NCBI GenBank assembly: GCA_024449915.1
Contig: JAMZAV010000780.1
Location: 186,001-250,000 of the forward strand
Length of the DNA stretch: 64,000 nt
Direction of reading: 5' to 3'
Source: Sweltsa coloradensis
Lineage: Eukaryota; Arthropoda; Insecta; Plecoptera; Chloroperlidae
Shown here: positions 10,559-21,749 of the stretch, one piece after another
How the letters are laid out: every line of letters begins with the position of its first letter
Position numbering within the stretch: the stretch's first letter is position 1
Translations under genes and position numbers: made by a program
The notes under the pieces: generated by a model
Databases searched by the model: none
What the model was told of the DNA's origin: nothing
What the model saw: the letters and a program-made list of their open reading frames with translations, nothing else

Positions 10559-11206
10559 CAGGGCTCAAAAAATTTATTAAGTGGCACATGCCCGGCTGGG
10601 CATGTTGGAGATAATTTTACATGCCCAGACACAAGAAAACTTACATGCCCATTTTTTTTAACAATTAAAATAAGTTATATGGACATATAGCATTGTTTTT
10701 ACTTTTCTTTTGAATTATAATGTCCTTTGTTCATGCCGCTAACTTGTGGCAGTGTGATGAGTATGCCCCCCCCCCCCCCCCCACCTCCTGCTTTACCACT
10801 CACGATCTTCCAGAGATTATACTGTGTGAATAATTACCATAACAATTCTAATGTTTTTAATCTGCTAGAAGTCTAAAAGCTAGGAGATAACTGAAATTAA
10901 GCCCATGGGAATAGAGATATTCGGACTCCAGCCTCCCCCCCCCACCCCCCTCCACCGCGCGCCAACGCATCGTGACCTAGACTAGACTATAGACTAGCAA
11001 GGAACAGTGAGTGTTATCTTAATGGCCTGCAATCACGACACATGGGACCTGTTACTGGACAAGAAGACTTATCTTTTTTCCCAGGCTTATCTTGTGATGA
11101 GAGCTTAGCGCAGGCAATAGAGAGATTTTTCCTATGCCCATCTACATGCCCGACCACTTTTTTTACATGCCCCGGGTATCTCGGGCATGGTATTTTTTGA
11201 GCCCTG
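10559..11206. mobile_element. Small inverted-repeat element, probably hAT-derived
   Basis: The ends are CAGGGCTCAAAAAAT and the inverse ATTTTTTGAGCCCTG. Motifs acatgccc and gggcatg are repeated inside both ends. No target duplication survives (gcattaac against aaaaggtt), so the insertion is older or the ends are eroded. It has no coding content. A poly-C run lies at 10767-10782 and another C-rich run at 10936-10950. Confidence 0.75.
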
Positions 11207-11295
11207 AAAAGGTTTCCAGTGGATCTCTTGAGGTCAATACTCAAAATATGCATTAGATTCTTTGTTGACTAAATCTTTGGTAAATGAACTTAAAG

Positions 11296-11815
11296 GACAT
11301 CACACCCCTAGGATTTCCCAAATTTTTTTTTCATGAATTATGCAGAAAACTAAAAGTCGCTACCTGGTAACAGTAAGTAAGTAACGGCACACGATTTAAT
11401 AACAATAATAATAGTGGATGCGCGCGCAGCCACTAATTGGGACGTTGCGCACTCTTCACGTCCTAGCAGACGGCCAAATATTTGACAAGCGCGGTAAAAA
11501 CTGTCTCTGTAACCGAAGATATAGTGTTTCGACGAAAACTAAAAGTACCATCGTGTTCCGTGGTCTTTCTTCTACAAGCATGATGTCAAAGTAAACATTC
11601 TTGTTGAAAAATAAAATAAACTTTATTAGTATTTAAATGTACTGCAAAACACTGATTTATACTGTATATTTGATGACCTCCAAACCAAATTAGATTGAAA
11701 TAATGTGACGATATTTTAACACCGGCATATACCCCATGCATGTAGAAAAATACAAAAATAATACATGGAAATTAAGGCAAAGGTATGCAAGTTTTTATTT
11801 AATATCTTACGCAGG
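11296..11815. repeat. Dispersed repeat R-A, copy 2 (uninterrupted)
   Basis: Same family and orientation as 7626-8920, without the hAT. At about 11695-11705 it reads gattgaaataatgtgacg, where copy 1 carries acaacatg plus the insertion. It contains no gene. Confidence 0.85.
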
Positions 11816-12245
11816 CCCTACCATTCTGGCGAGTCCGCACCGACCCCAGTGAAGAGCGGATCGTGTCTGGAATTCATAGGATATAATACAGTAATACTAC
11901 CAATCCAGAAAACCTCTTTTGAGTCTTTTGCTCAGCCGCTTGTAGAACGTTTTAGCTCGTGGCAGATCCCGAATGAGTAGCTCAAAGAGAGTTGAATGTT
12001 TTCTGAAAAGTGCATAGTGCGCGTTACACATTTCTGAAGGCGGCAGCTGGATCTGTCCGGGGGGAACCACACCGCAAACACGCATCAATGTATCTCATAT
12101 ATACTAACACATTTCAAACAAACTACATAGCCTAATATGAAGTATTTTTTTATCTTTCTGCATGCATAGGCCTATGGCTATATGGCGGTGTTAAAAAATT
12201 GTGACATTTTGTCAATCTTATTTGGTTTTATATATTTATTTATTT
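11816..12245. other. Intron stretch with a 63-residue minus-strand frame of unknown meaning
   Basis: The only open frame of note runs 12088-11897 on the minus strand and includes ELLIRDLPRAKTFYKRLSKR. It has better base composition than its surroundings but no family was recognised. It could be a fragment of a transposon protein or chance. Nothing else was seen. Confidence 0.4.
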
Positions 12246-13010
12246 TTGGATGAGCGTAGCGAGCGAAGCGAAGATTCCATTTCACTACACTGGAGAAAAA
12301 AATCCGGAATGTTTTTCTTTCTTTTTTTTTCTTTTTTTTCTGTTTGTATTATTGTGTGTTTGTTAACACGATTCCGGCTAAACCGATACTCCAATTGTGA
12401 TGAAATTTTATGGAGGCCTTCGAAATCTCTGAACTTAGAACTGCCACGTTTTTGAGCGCAATCGAAAATTTTTTCTCATAAAAATCGCAATTTTACGATT
12501 TTTTTCGATTTTTAACAAATTTCTTCGACTTATAACACCTACATGCTTAATCCGATTTTAATGATTTTTTCACAGAACCTTAATTTCATGAATTAAGATA
12601 TTCTTGTGAAATTTGAGCGCAATCGAAAAACTATTTCTCATGAAAATCGAAATGTTACAGTTTTTTCTTTTTTAAAACAATTCTTTGACTTATAACAACT
12701 ACATGCTTTATCCTATTGTAATGATTTTTTCACAGAACCTTAATTTTATGAATTAATATATTCGTGTAAAATTTGAGCGCAATCGAATAATTATTTCTTA
12801 TGAAAATCGCAATTTTACGATTTTTTTCTTTTTTTAAAATTACATTATAAAAAATTAAGTAATTTTAATTTACTAATTTAATTTTTTAAATCTTCGACTT
12901 AGTAATAATTTTTTCACAGAACAACAGAAAATCCGCATAACACAATGGCAGCTCAATGCACCAATATTACGCTCATTCAACAACGCGGCGGGACTTAAGC
13001 GTTTTCCTAG
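12246..13010 (+). mobile_element. Helitron-like non-autonomous element T1 (copy a)
   Basis: It begins TTGGATGAGCGTAGCGAGCG and ends CAACAACGCGGCGGGACTTA then AGCGTTTTCCTAG, between A/T-rich flanks. The motif ttgagcgcaatcg recurs at 12452, 12613 and 12773, a ~160-bp tandem core. Near the 3' end gctcattcaac is the inverted copy of the start. AACGC and GCGTT then form a hairpin about 8 bases before CTAG. This layout fits Helentron-type HINE elements. It encodes no protein. Confidence 0.8.
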
Positions 13011-13487
13011 TATATTTTCTTACCACCTAAAACCTAAATGTCAATTTTTTTGCCCTCTTTATGGGAAATTATGAATTAAAGGAGCATTTTAATCACCTAC
13101 TTTTTAGTGAAGTTAGCAATTTGTAGCGTTTTACAAAATATTATTATGTTCACCGATTTAGCATCAAAAACATAAAATGCTAAATTTACGCATCTTTTGA
13201 TGTAGTACACTGGTGTTAGATAGGATCCAACAGCTTCCCTTCAAAAAGTGATGGTGGCTGTTGAGTTTATTGAAAAATAGCAACACAAACATATACAAAA
13301 CAGAAAAATACGAGACGTTTCGACACTAGGTCTTGTTCACTCAAGAGAGAAAGGAAAATGGTAACTGATTGCAACAATCAAAAAACAAAACAAAAAACAA
13401 AAAGGTGGCTAAAAATATAAACAAAGTCAGAGAATATGGATGTAAATCTTTTGATGTAGTGAATGGAATTCCTGAGTTGGTCATATT
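13011..13487. other. Intron stretch, possible remnant of a retroelement 3' end
   Basis: AT-rich sequence with gagacgtttcgacactaggtc near 13312-13332, a phrase of the kind seen near retroelement 3' ends, and an AAAACA-rich run. No coding frame is convincing. The last eight bases, gtcatatt, are the target duplication of the hAT that follows. Confidence 0.4.
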
Positions 13488-13659
13488 CAGTGGCGTAGCG
13501 CAGAATTCGGGGGCCCCCCGCAACCTTATAAATTATACATTTATTTACTAAAGTCATAATAACATTAATTATATCAACAACAACAATAATTTGTAATGAA
13601 TTAAAATTATTTCGGAACTCCTAGCCGTGTGGCTTTTTACAGTGTATTATGAAGTCTGA

Positions 13660-13850
13660 CAAATCAAAGTTTTCGGCGTGCGTTAGTGTCCGCTAATTCG
13701 TTGATCAATGTGTCTACGTGTAACATTCTTGATCTTTCTCCCTTGAAACTGAGCAATGCCAAACCAATGAGACAACTCTCAATTATTGAGTTACGCAAAT
13801 AGTTTTTAATTAATTTAAATGCAGAAAAAGACCTTTTGGCACTGGATGTT
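13660..13850 (-). pseudogene. hAT-A transposase C-terminal (dimerisation) fragment
   Basis: Read on the minus strand from about 13844, the sequence encodes SAKRSFSAFKLIKNYLRNSI and continues IESCLIGLALLSFKG. This has the form of the C-terminal hAT dimerisation domain (SxERSFSxLKxIKxYLR…LxxLALLSI), in the group whose N-terminus carries a TTF-type zinc finger. A reading-frame change lies near the middle. Upstream coding sequence is not visible before the hAT-B insertion at 14222, so the transposase is broken and inactive. Confidence 0.7.
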
Positions 13851-14299
13851 TACTGTCGTCTCTGACATATTTATTGCAACTGTGTAATTGATGGAGCACA
13901 CCGCCCTTAGCGGTTAAAGACCGACCATTCCACATGTTAGAATAATAATAACTTAAATTTATTCACAGGCACATATTTCGCATACAAACCCAAAACAGAC
14001 CAAATGACAAATACCGACAGTATTGGCTCGAGCGCTAAGTGCAAGCTACTCCGATTCGAGATGTCCCTGGTTCGAAGGTTTCTCAAACAGTCCTCGGACA
14101 TCCCTTCCCATTTGATCTATCCACAACAAACCCAGTTAAAACACCTGAAGAGGGGCTTACATTGCACCCTAAAACTGGTTTCCCTTGGTAAACAAATTTT
14201 AAAACACCAATTAATGGTGACTAGGGCTGTGCGAGTACTCGATTTCTCGAGCTTTTTCGAGCTTCAGTTTTGAGCTCGCGCTGAGCCGAGCTTGGTTTT

Positions 14300-17065
14300 A
14301 TGCTCAATTTATTCGAGCCGAGCCTACAAAAACACGCAGTACACGCGCTCATTTTCATCAACACTCAACAGACAGTCTTGTCAACAAAGACTTTTGCGGA
14401 AGAATGCGGCAACCTGAGCCAGCGATCAACAGTCGACTCGACGGTCGACGCAGTAGAATGCGATAGGCCTAGGCCTAGAATGCAAACGTGTCTCTCTCTC
14501 TCTCTTGAGGGAAAACCTATCACACTATCGCCCGCGCTGAAGCTTTCATCGCAAAATAAGCCTAGGAAAGAAAGGAGATAAGCCAAGGAATAACAATCCA
14601 ATCTATATTAGACATGAAAATGACTTAACTCGTCTCCTTCAGAAGCGTACTGTACCAGCTTGTTACAAGCTGCCAACATGGCTCTACTTATAGGAATATT
14701 TGTTTCCTACTAGAAAAACAATGTTGGCATTTTGAAATTTTCGGTTAACAACCCTTAACATTGGAACTACCCCTTTCGGGCCATGTTTTATAATTAAATT
14801 TGCCATTTACTAACTATTTACTTCTAAAATTTGAAAAAAATCTGAAAAATAAAAGGCGGATTGAGGTATAAAATGGCTAATCCAGAAATACTCCGCCATA
14901 AAAAAATATGGGGGTTACCCCTCCTGGAACGTAAATATTTCCCTCTTTTGATAAGCGTACAAAAATATATCACGCCGTGTAAAGGCATTGTCCAGGTTTC
15001 CAACAAGTGTCTTTTAACTAACTCTTAAGATTATTTGTGAAAAGATTGTATTTGCAAAAAATGCCTATTGAGGGTGGTGTGGGTCGTATGGGGCTTTCTT
15101 TTCAACCCACGCGAAATAGTTTTGACGTCAGTGCTGGGCACGGTCCTCGCTCTTGCTTCCTGATACGGAGCGAGCTATTCAGTGTGTAGGTCGGACGTCG
15201 GAACTCTTTAGTTTGGCGTTTAGTTTTGTAAATGAGAATTGTAGTTTCATATCATACGTGTTTTATATATTTTTTATTTATACTAGCGCTGATCATCGTT
15301 TCTGTTACGTGATTTTAGTTATTAGCACTAGTGTTTTAATTCGACATTTTGAGCGAGTTTTTAGTGGCAATGTTTAACTTTGTGTAAGCCTGAGTAGTTG
15401 TAAATAAATAATAAATAAATTTTATTTAGAGTCTACCCACTCAGTTATATAACTGATTTTCAGTGGGGGACTTGCAAGTTGTATCATGTAATAATTACAT
15501 ATTTACATTCAAAACTACTATTTCGTGTTTTATAACTCAAACTGTGACTCGCGTGTGAATTTTTACACATCTGTGCTCAGGGCCAACGTAAGCGAGATTA
15601 CATTTGGCCACCCCCAGTGCCCAGAGTGTCATCCAAAAATTATTTAAAGGTAAACGATATTTGAAAACATAAATTACACCATACTACAGTTTTTTCGTCA
15701 TGTTTTAACTGAAAAAATGGCAAGTCAAGGGATTTCAGTTTTGTTTATGAAGGATATACACTAAGTTGATTTTGGACGTAAAAAAATGTTAATTATTGAT
15801 TGCCTAACTAAACCATCATGTGTATAAAAATAAGTTTTGCACAATAATAAAGACATTTTTGAAATAACTGAAATTTAAAATCAAAAACTGAAACTAAACT
15901 TCCTGCACTCGGATCTAAAAACTTTTAAAATGCACGTTAAGTTAAAATATGTTACCCCCCACCCCCACCCCCACCTCCGGTTCATACGCCACTGCTGGAC
16001 AGATAAAACGACACGAGGGCGGAGAGTGGTATAGCTATACTCCCCACTCGGCACGAGTTTCGGAAAGAATAGTATTACTCTCGTAAGGATTAACTTAAAT
16101 CAAACAATATTATGGAAATCAATCCAGAAATTAAAAAATCCATCTCTGCGGAGTAAATCAATTACACCTACGGCAGTGTTTCCCGATTAATGAAATTGAG
16201 AAAGTCAAACAATAAACCATCGAAAATGTGAAATCTGAACTTCCATAATCTGAATGAGTCTTTTGGCCACCTTTTGCGTTCGAGAGTTGACAATACGGAA
16301 GTACAAATTCATGTGATACGTCAATGTTTGGTAAAGTGTTGAATGTTACATTTTTGTTATACTATAAAAACTTTAATTTAGTTGGTATTCAGAAACAGTA
16401 GTATTTATCTTGTTCTTTCAACATGTAAAATCGGTTATTAGAAGTGTCCGGGCGGCAATGCCGCCCCTAGGAATGTCGGCAGCGAGCTTGAGCGAGGCCT
16501 TCCTCGTCTGGAGCCAGCCTAGCAGGTAGCCCTGCAGTGACGTCACCATAGGCGGCCTACGCGCTGTGCAGGGCTTTAGTAAAAGCGTGATTATTTGAGT
16601 TCCATAAGTCTCAGCGACCTGGATTTTGTTGTATTGTTCTTGAATTGAATCAAGGCACCTTCTGAGGGACTTGTCATGCAAACCGAGACAATTCCTTTAA
16701 GGTAGTATTTATAAACTTCACGAGTGCTGATTTTACCAAAAACTGCGGGCATCCTTCCAGCCCACGATGGTATCATCAAATTGTCAATAGCGCTATTTAA
16801 ACGTATGCAATTGAAATTTGAATACCACGTTGTGCACGTCCATTGCGCTCCGCTCGCCTCAACTCGTGCCCGTGCGACACAGACTGCAAGAGCTCTCGCG
16901 CATCCTGATTGGTTCCCGGGCGATTAGACCCCCCCCCCCCTGCCACTTCTTCCCGCTTATTGAAACTGTGTTAAACTGTGAGATGTTGATATGTTTTCTT
17001 GTGATCCATTGATTTACAGGGTGATTAATAATGATTAAATTATTGAATGATTCTTGGCACCATGA
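14300..17065. other. Left interior of hAT-B, no gene recognised
   Basis: AT-rich sequence. At about 15405-15460 is an (AAAT)-type run followed by the inverse of GAGTGGGTAGACTCTAAATA, a retroelement 3' tail on the minus strand. A CCCCCACCCCCACC run lies at 15955-15975 beside ttcatacgccactg, a motif resembling hAT ends. Frames at 16418-16681 (minus) and elsewhere have no recognisable domain. Confidence 0.45.
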
Positions 17066-18080
17066 GTGTCAACTTCAATCAAAGTTTATACATTGTCTGC
17101 CAAAAGGAAGAACAAAAGTAATAAACAATGTGCGACCGAGAAGGGATCTATTAGATTACTAGAATTCCTTGCACTCCGTAAAAGTGCACATGTTATTAAG
17201 TATGCATTTTCGTTCTATCATATTGAAAATGCACTCTCTTCACCTAATAGTAGTATTACATTAATTTGGCACAGGGAATATCATTCAGACTTTACAAACA
17301 AAACTAATATTAGCAGACTACAGCTAGCTTGCCGAAAACGAACACTAAATCTTGGGAATTCAATTGATAATGGGATACAAGTAAGCCTTCCTCATCGGCG
17401 GTAAAGATAAAACGAGGTCGCAATACCATGGTGACTCGCATTTCATTCCTGGCATGTGTTTGTTCTGTCGGCGAGATATAGATAATGAAACACTAAGGAA
17501 CCACAAATTCTGTCCCTGGTTAATCGTTACAGAATATTTTCTATTGATGCCGAAAATCGCACAGTCTTACAAAATCCTGTAACCAAAGAATTGGCTATAC
17601 AGAGGAAATCCTAGAATCCTTGATTAATGCTTATGCAAATGGCAAAAGTCAACTCATGACATTCGTAAATACTCGCCTTATATCAAAAGAGAGTACAATG
17701 TTCCATGACACAATCACAAACAATAAAGCTCCGACTATGGCAACACTATTTCAGGTAGTTACAAGAAATAAAACTGATGAACAAGATATTGTTAAAATAG
17801 ACCGAAGCGTTCTTCATCGTATACTTACATTATACAAGGCTGGCCGAACAGTTGACTTAAAAAACATCCTCAAAACATGAACCGATGGAAGTACCAATAT
17901 CACTGATCGAAATGGCGGACAAATTCGCTCGGGGTCAAAAGGAATATTAGCACAAGATCTAAAAAAATGTTGATTGTCCCAATACAATTCCTTTTAATGG
18001 CCTGCCCAATAATTGATGGTCAGGCTTTAGTTATGACTATTGGAAAGCCAGAGTCTGCTAAAACATTTGGGGATATGAAA

Positions 18081-18123
<43 letters not shown>

Positions 18124-19060
18124 ATTGTATTTAGAGTTTACCCACTCAGTTATATAACATACATTATATATTATATTTATAACTGCTGATTGCTTTGTTA
18201 GATCTGTGCAAATACTAAGGACGGGATATGATAGAGTGGACGTTTTATTCAATCGGTACTTATCAGATTCTATTAAGTTAACAAAAAAAAGCGAACTAGG
18301 GTGGTATACCAAGAAGACGCGTAATTGTAGACGGATTAGTACCAGCTCCAGCTAAATGGAACGACTTCATGGCTCTGGCAAAGAACAAAGACGATCTTTC
18401 GCGTTTCCTTGGAGAGTAACTGCTAAGCAATATCTCAAGATAAACAGTTAGTTGTGGCAGGAGCCTTTACCGACGAAGAAGTAAGATGTAATAAAGACAT
18501 GATTGTTGATCATCTCACGAAATGGCACGAAGAAGGTGACACGCGTTTCATCTTCACGCGCTGGATAATGGATTTGAAACTGTTTTTAGTCATGCCAACG
18601 ATACAGATGTATTTTTGCTTTTGTTGGCATATTCCCAAAAAAATATCGGCCACTACGTCTGGCTTATAACAGGAACCCAAAAAATAAACGATTCTATGTG
18701 CCCAATTGACTTGTAGCTGAAACACTGGCCATTTGTCTCTACTGTTAGTCTACTTTCCATGCTATATCACTGGCACCTCTTTTGTATTTAACATTCAAAG
18801 AAATCATCGTTGAAAGTGTTTTGTCACATTTCTCGCTTCTTGAAGGGTTGGGTGAGAATGAATCAACCATATAGAAACTTGAGAACGCTGAACAGTTTAT
18901 CTGCAAAACATACAAACTACCAGATCACAATGTGAGGGAATGTGCAATCTATATTCTAAAACAATAAAACCTGAAAATATGCCACCGACGACCAACGCCC
19001 TAAGATTCCACATAAGAGCTGTCACTATCACCAAAGGAGGACGAATAAAAGATATCTTGT
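17066..19060 (+). pseudogene. Decayed member of a multi-copy invertebrate family of unknown function (DTDV motif)
   Basis: Consecutive fragments in different frames read like one long protein. They include a CLFCRRDIDNETLRNHKFCP zinc-ribbon-like stretch (about 17460-17520) and FVNTRLISKEST (about 17655). After these come VKIDRSVLHRILTLYKAG (about 17790), LIIDGQALVMTIGKPESAKT (about 18010) and YDRVDVLFNRYLSDSIK (about 18230). Last are HEEGDTRFIF (about 18525) and HANDTDVFLLLLAY (about 18590). From memory these resemble uncharacterised, highly repeated invertebrate proteins with paired EADT and DTDV acidic motifs suggestive of a nuclease-like fold. That function is inference. Stops and frameshifts occur throughout, and a ~110-bp insertion lies at 18080. 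It sits inside hAT-B as cargo or as a nested element whose ends were not found. Confidence 0.6.
18078..18190 (-). mobile_element. 5'-truncated retroelement tail with (AAAT)n microsatellite
   Basis: It consists of a ~46-bp (AAAT)n run, then the inverse of GAGTGGGTAGACTCTAAATA with a T variant, then about 50 bp. It interrupts the decayed gene between the codons for GDM and FVRS. The same non-repetitive phrase occurs at 15425 (minus, AAAT-type tail) and 29875 (plus, AATT-type tail). This is the signature of very short, target-primed insertions of one LINE or SINE family. Confidence 0.65.
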
Positions 19061-19430
19061 CTTATGCAGTTGGAACTGGAATTGGGGTACATTGAATCAT
19101 CAAGTATATTCATTTTCAGTGATCGTCATTCACGCGCCCGCCCCGGCACTTCATGAGTTAATGCATTCTACGCATCTACCCCAGAGTTAATATTGTTAAT
19201 TGAAATTATAATGTAATGTATTATAATTATTATTATACAATATTATTGGCCAACGCTTATTACAAAATAGTGTGTATGCATGTATCAAGATGATTCGTGA
19301 CTGTTGATAAGCATAAAACATATATAAAGCTTTGATTAAGATAAACAATGTTAACAGTTTGTACAAGTTTGTGGGATGTCACCTCGTTCATTAACATTAA
19401 GGGGTTAAAAATGTGATGCGCACAATCAAT

Positions 19431-19690
19431 ATGTCAACTACCTTTTTTAATGTGTAAGGTAAGCATCGTTTATCTTTTAAATCGTGTTCCTAGGACAATA
19501 ATTACGAAAAGTGGAGTGCATTTACGCACATCATCCCTTAACAACTTGTTTAAGGGGTATGTCAACTATATTTTTAAATGTGAAAGGTAAGCATCGTTCT
19601 TTTTAATCATGTTCCTAGGACAATAATTACGAAAAGTGGAGTAAATTTAGCAAGTTACGCACATCATCCCTTAACAACTCATTTTAGGGG
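19431..19690. repeat. 128-bp tandem duplication (two copies)
   Basis: The block starting atgtcaacta at 19431 is repeated at 19559. Shared phrases are gtaagcatcgtt, cctaggacaataattacgaaa and cgcacatcatcccttaacaac. Copies differ by small indels. It lies within the right interior of hAT-B and has no coding content. Confidence 0.85.
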
Positions 19691-20015
19691 TAAAAAAGTA
19701 ATTTTACAACTTGCCAACATTGTTTTTTGAATTCAGCACATTAAAATCAGTAAATACAAGTTTTAACATTGCTTGTAACAAGCAAAGGCAAAAAGCTTGA
19801 AATTTTTCCTAATATTTCTAGTGTAATGCGTCGTGATCGTAGAAACATGATCACATCGCAATAATTCTTCTTCCAACTAGTTCCACACCAACCATCTTTG
19901 TTCTTCGTCAGCTGTGAGTTGAGTTGGCTGGATCGACTGAACGCGCACGCAGTTCGCGCAGGTGTCACGTGTTGGCTTACAACGCGCTCTGTTGTCAACT
20001 CGAGTTACTCTTTAG

Positions 20016-20060
20016 CAGAGTCGGCAAAGAAGTTTCCCCGGGTCTTCTTTATCGACTCTG
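20016..20060. repeat. 45-bp palindrome: two hAT-E termini fused end to end
   Basis: CAGAGTCGGCAAAGAAG reads inwards from the left and CAGAGTCGATAAAGAAG from the right, with only ~10 bases between. These are the terminal inverted repeats of the complete 749-bp element at 41056-41804. It appears to be an extreme internal deletion. No 8-bp flanking duplication is visible. Confidence 0.8.
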
Positions 20061-20361
20061 CAGGCAGCAGACAGGCTCCGCGGGAAAGATCGCATCGACA
20101 TAGCGCGTAAAATAATAAACCCGTGAATTAGCCTAAAAACGGTCGCGAAAAATACCCTGATCTTATAATCGGCTCCGGGTAATTTCTAGAACCGGGTACC
20201 CGATGACATCCCTAGAAAATATGTAGCCTAACCATTTTTAATTTTTTTAATTTTTTTTTTTGAAAAAGCTCGGCTCGGCTCGGCTCGAAAATCAAGCTTT
20301 TTTTTAATACTCGGCTCGGCTCGACTTAAAAATTCTAGGCTCGCACAGCCCTAATGGTGAC

Positions 20362-20721
20362 CCACACACCCCCCACTCCATCACCCTCTTAGCACATCCA
20401 TGGATCCGTTTATGACTTAACTGGCTCGACCGTACCTACCTACAACTCTAATTAGAATTGCTACTAGTGTCTACAAAATATTTTGCTGTAGAAAAACGTA
20501 AATTGTTATTTGCCTGGAAAAATTCTTTGGTGTCTTCTTCATAATGTAATGTGATATTCATTGAGAGAAAGAATTTTGAGATTATTCTTGATACCTACCT
20601 TTGAGTGATTTTCTGGCTTAAATACAACATTTTAAAATAGTTTAAGCTTTCATTCAGTTTTTTTGGCGGGCCCTGCAAACTTTTTCATATTATTTTACAT
20701 AATATTGAGTGATTTGCTGTC
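20362..20721. other. hAT-A interior between nested insertions
   Basis: This AT-rich segment lies between hAT-B and the piggyBac-like element. It begins with the atggtgac duplication and a C-rich acccacacaccccccac stretch. No gene or repeat was recognised. Confidence 0.5.
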
Positions 20722-20725
20722 TTAA

Positions 20726-21749
20726 CCCGAGAGTAGTCGCGTGTGGTCTTTTAGACCGACTTTTTTTTTCAACAGTTGGTATTTGTACAGCGCACATACG
20801 TGGCTTGTCTAGCTCCACCTACCTTCCCAAAATAGCTTTGTGAAGCCAGTGTGCAATACGCGATTCAGTGTTCTGTGGAACTTCATCTAGATAAGAGGTC
20901 CTGTTCGGTTGCTCGGTCTTTTCGACCGCTGCGCGACTACTAAGGTAAGCAAGAATGTGCATGTATTTTGTTATTGTAGGTTGATTATTCTTCAACATAC
21001 AGTGTTGGCATAATATTACTGTCTTGCTTTACTAATAATTCGAACTACAGGGTGTTTCAAACCATATTTGTATTGAATACCTTTTTGTAGGTTTGCAACA
21101 TTCTGTTGGCAAAAATTATCATGGTTGACTTTTGATCTACATGGTGTTTCAAAACAGTTACAGTTATTCTTTGTTGTTCTGCAACTTAGTGTTGGCATAA
21201 TATTACTGTCTTGGTTGACTGTAAATTCGAACTGCAGTGTGTTTCACAACATATTTACAGTTATTTTTTGTTGTTCTACACTAACAGATTGAGTTTTTGT
21301 TTCTTTTTAGTCTTTTGAGAGATGGACAAAGCAGAAGAAAATAGAATATTGGAGCTCTTGGATGAAGTAGAGGAAGACTTGTTGATTGGGGGCGAAGATG
21401 ACGATGAGGATGACTTCTTAGTATTTGATTATTGATTGGATATTGATTTTTGATTGATTGTTGATTATTGTTGTCAATGCCATGTATGCTGTCACATAAA
21501 GATAACTTACCGTATATTCGTAATCAAAATGTCATTTCTGTAACTTTATTTTGACCTAAATAAAAACGTAAACAACTAATATTGGATTGATTATTGATTG
21601 ATTATTTATTGATTATTGATTGATAATTGATTAATATAACCATGTATGCTGTCACATATATGATAAATTACCTTATATTCGTAATCAAAACGTCATCCTA
21701 ACGTTATTTGCCCATAATAAATAATGCGGTCTAAAGGACCGCTCTCAGG
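20726..21749 (+). mobile_element. piggyBac-like deletion derivative (1.0 kb)
   Basis: It is flanked by TTAA at 20722-20725 and 21750-21753. The left end is CCCGAGAGTAGTCGCG followed by ggtcttttagacc. The right end read inwards is CCTGAGAGCGGTCCTTTAGA. The shared CC(C/T)GAGAG start, the GGTC…GACC palindromes and the TTAA target fit piggyBac. A subterminal inverse of the left end is at about 20910-20944. It retains a small acidic coding exon (21322-21435) behind a good splice acceptor but lacks the rest of a transposase. The last third has GATT-rich simple sequence and a diverged ~165-bp duplication (about 21479 and 21641). Confidence 0.8.
21322..21435 (+). CDS. Acidic 37-residue peptide, likely remnant N-terminus of piggyBac transposase
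   Basis: The frame starts at an ATG 11 bases after tttctttttag, a strong splice acceptor, and encodes 37 residues, including AEENRILELLDEVEEDLL and a GGEDDDEDDF acidic run, before TGA. Acidic, D/E-rich N-termini precede the catalytic core in piggyBac transposases, and the flanking element has piggyBac-like ends. No catalytic aspartates are present and no downstream exon was found, so it is not an active transposase. It may be the fused stub left by an internal deletion. It could also be chance, given its size. Confidence 0.45.
   Translation: MDKAEENRILELLDEVEEDLLIGGEDDDEDDFLVFDY

Larger units (their letters stand above)
14222..20353. mobile_element. hAT-B: 6.1-kb element nested in hAT-A
   Basis: The ends are TAGGGCTGTGCGAG and the inverse CTCGCACAGCCCTA, flanked by atggtgac at 14214-14221 and 20354-20361. 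Both ends carry many ggctcgg / cgagcc motifs, as in subterminal transposase-binding arrays. The interior has no recognisable hAT transposase. It contains a decayed gene of an unknown family at about 17066-19060, a microsatellite-tailed insertion near 18080-18190, a 128-bp duplication and the 45-bp palindrome at 20016. The element is probably non-autonomous and enlarged by later insertions. Confidence 0.9.

Noticed and set aside
16418..16681. 87-residue minus-strand frame inside hAT-B
   Set aside because: No domain recognised, no matching neighbours, and composition like the flanking DNA.
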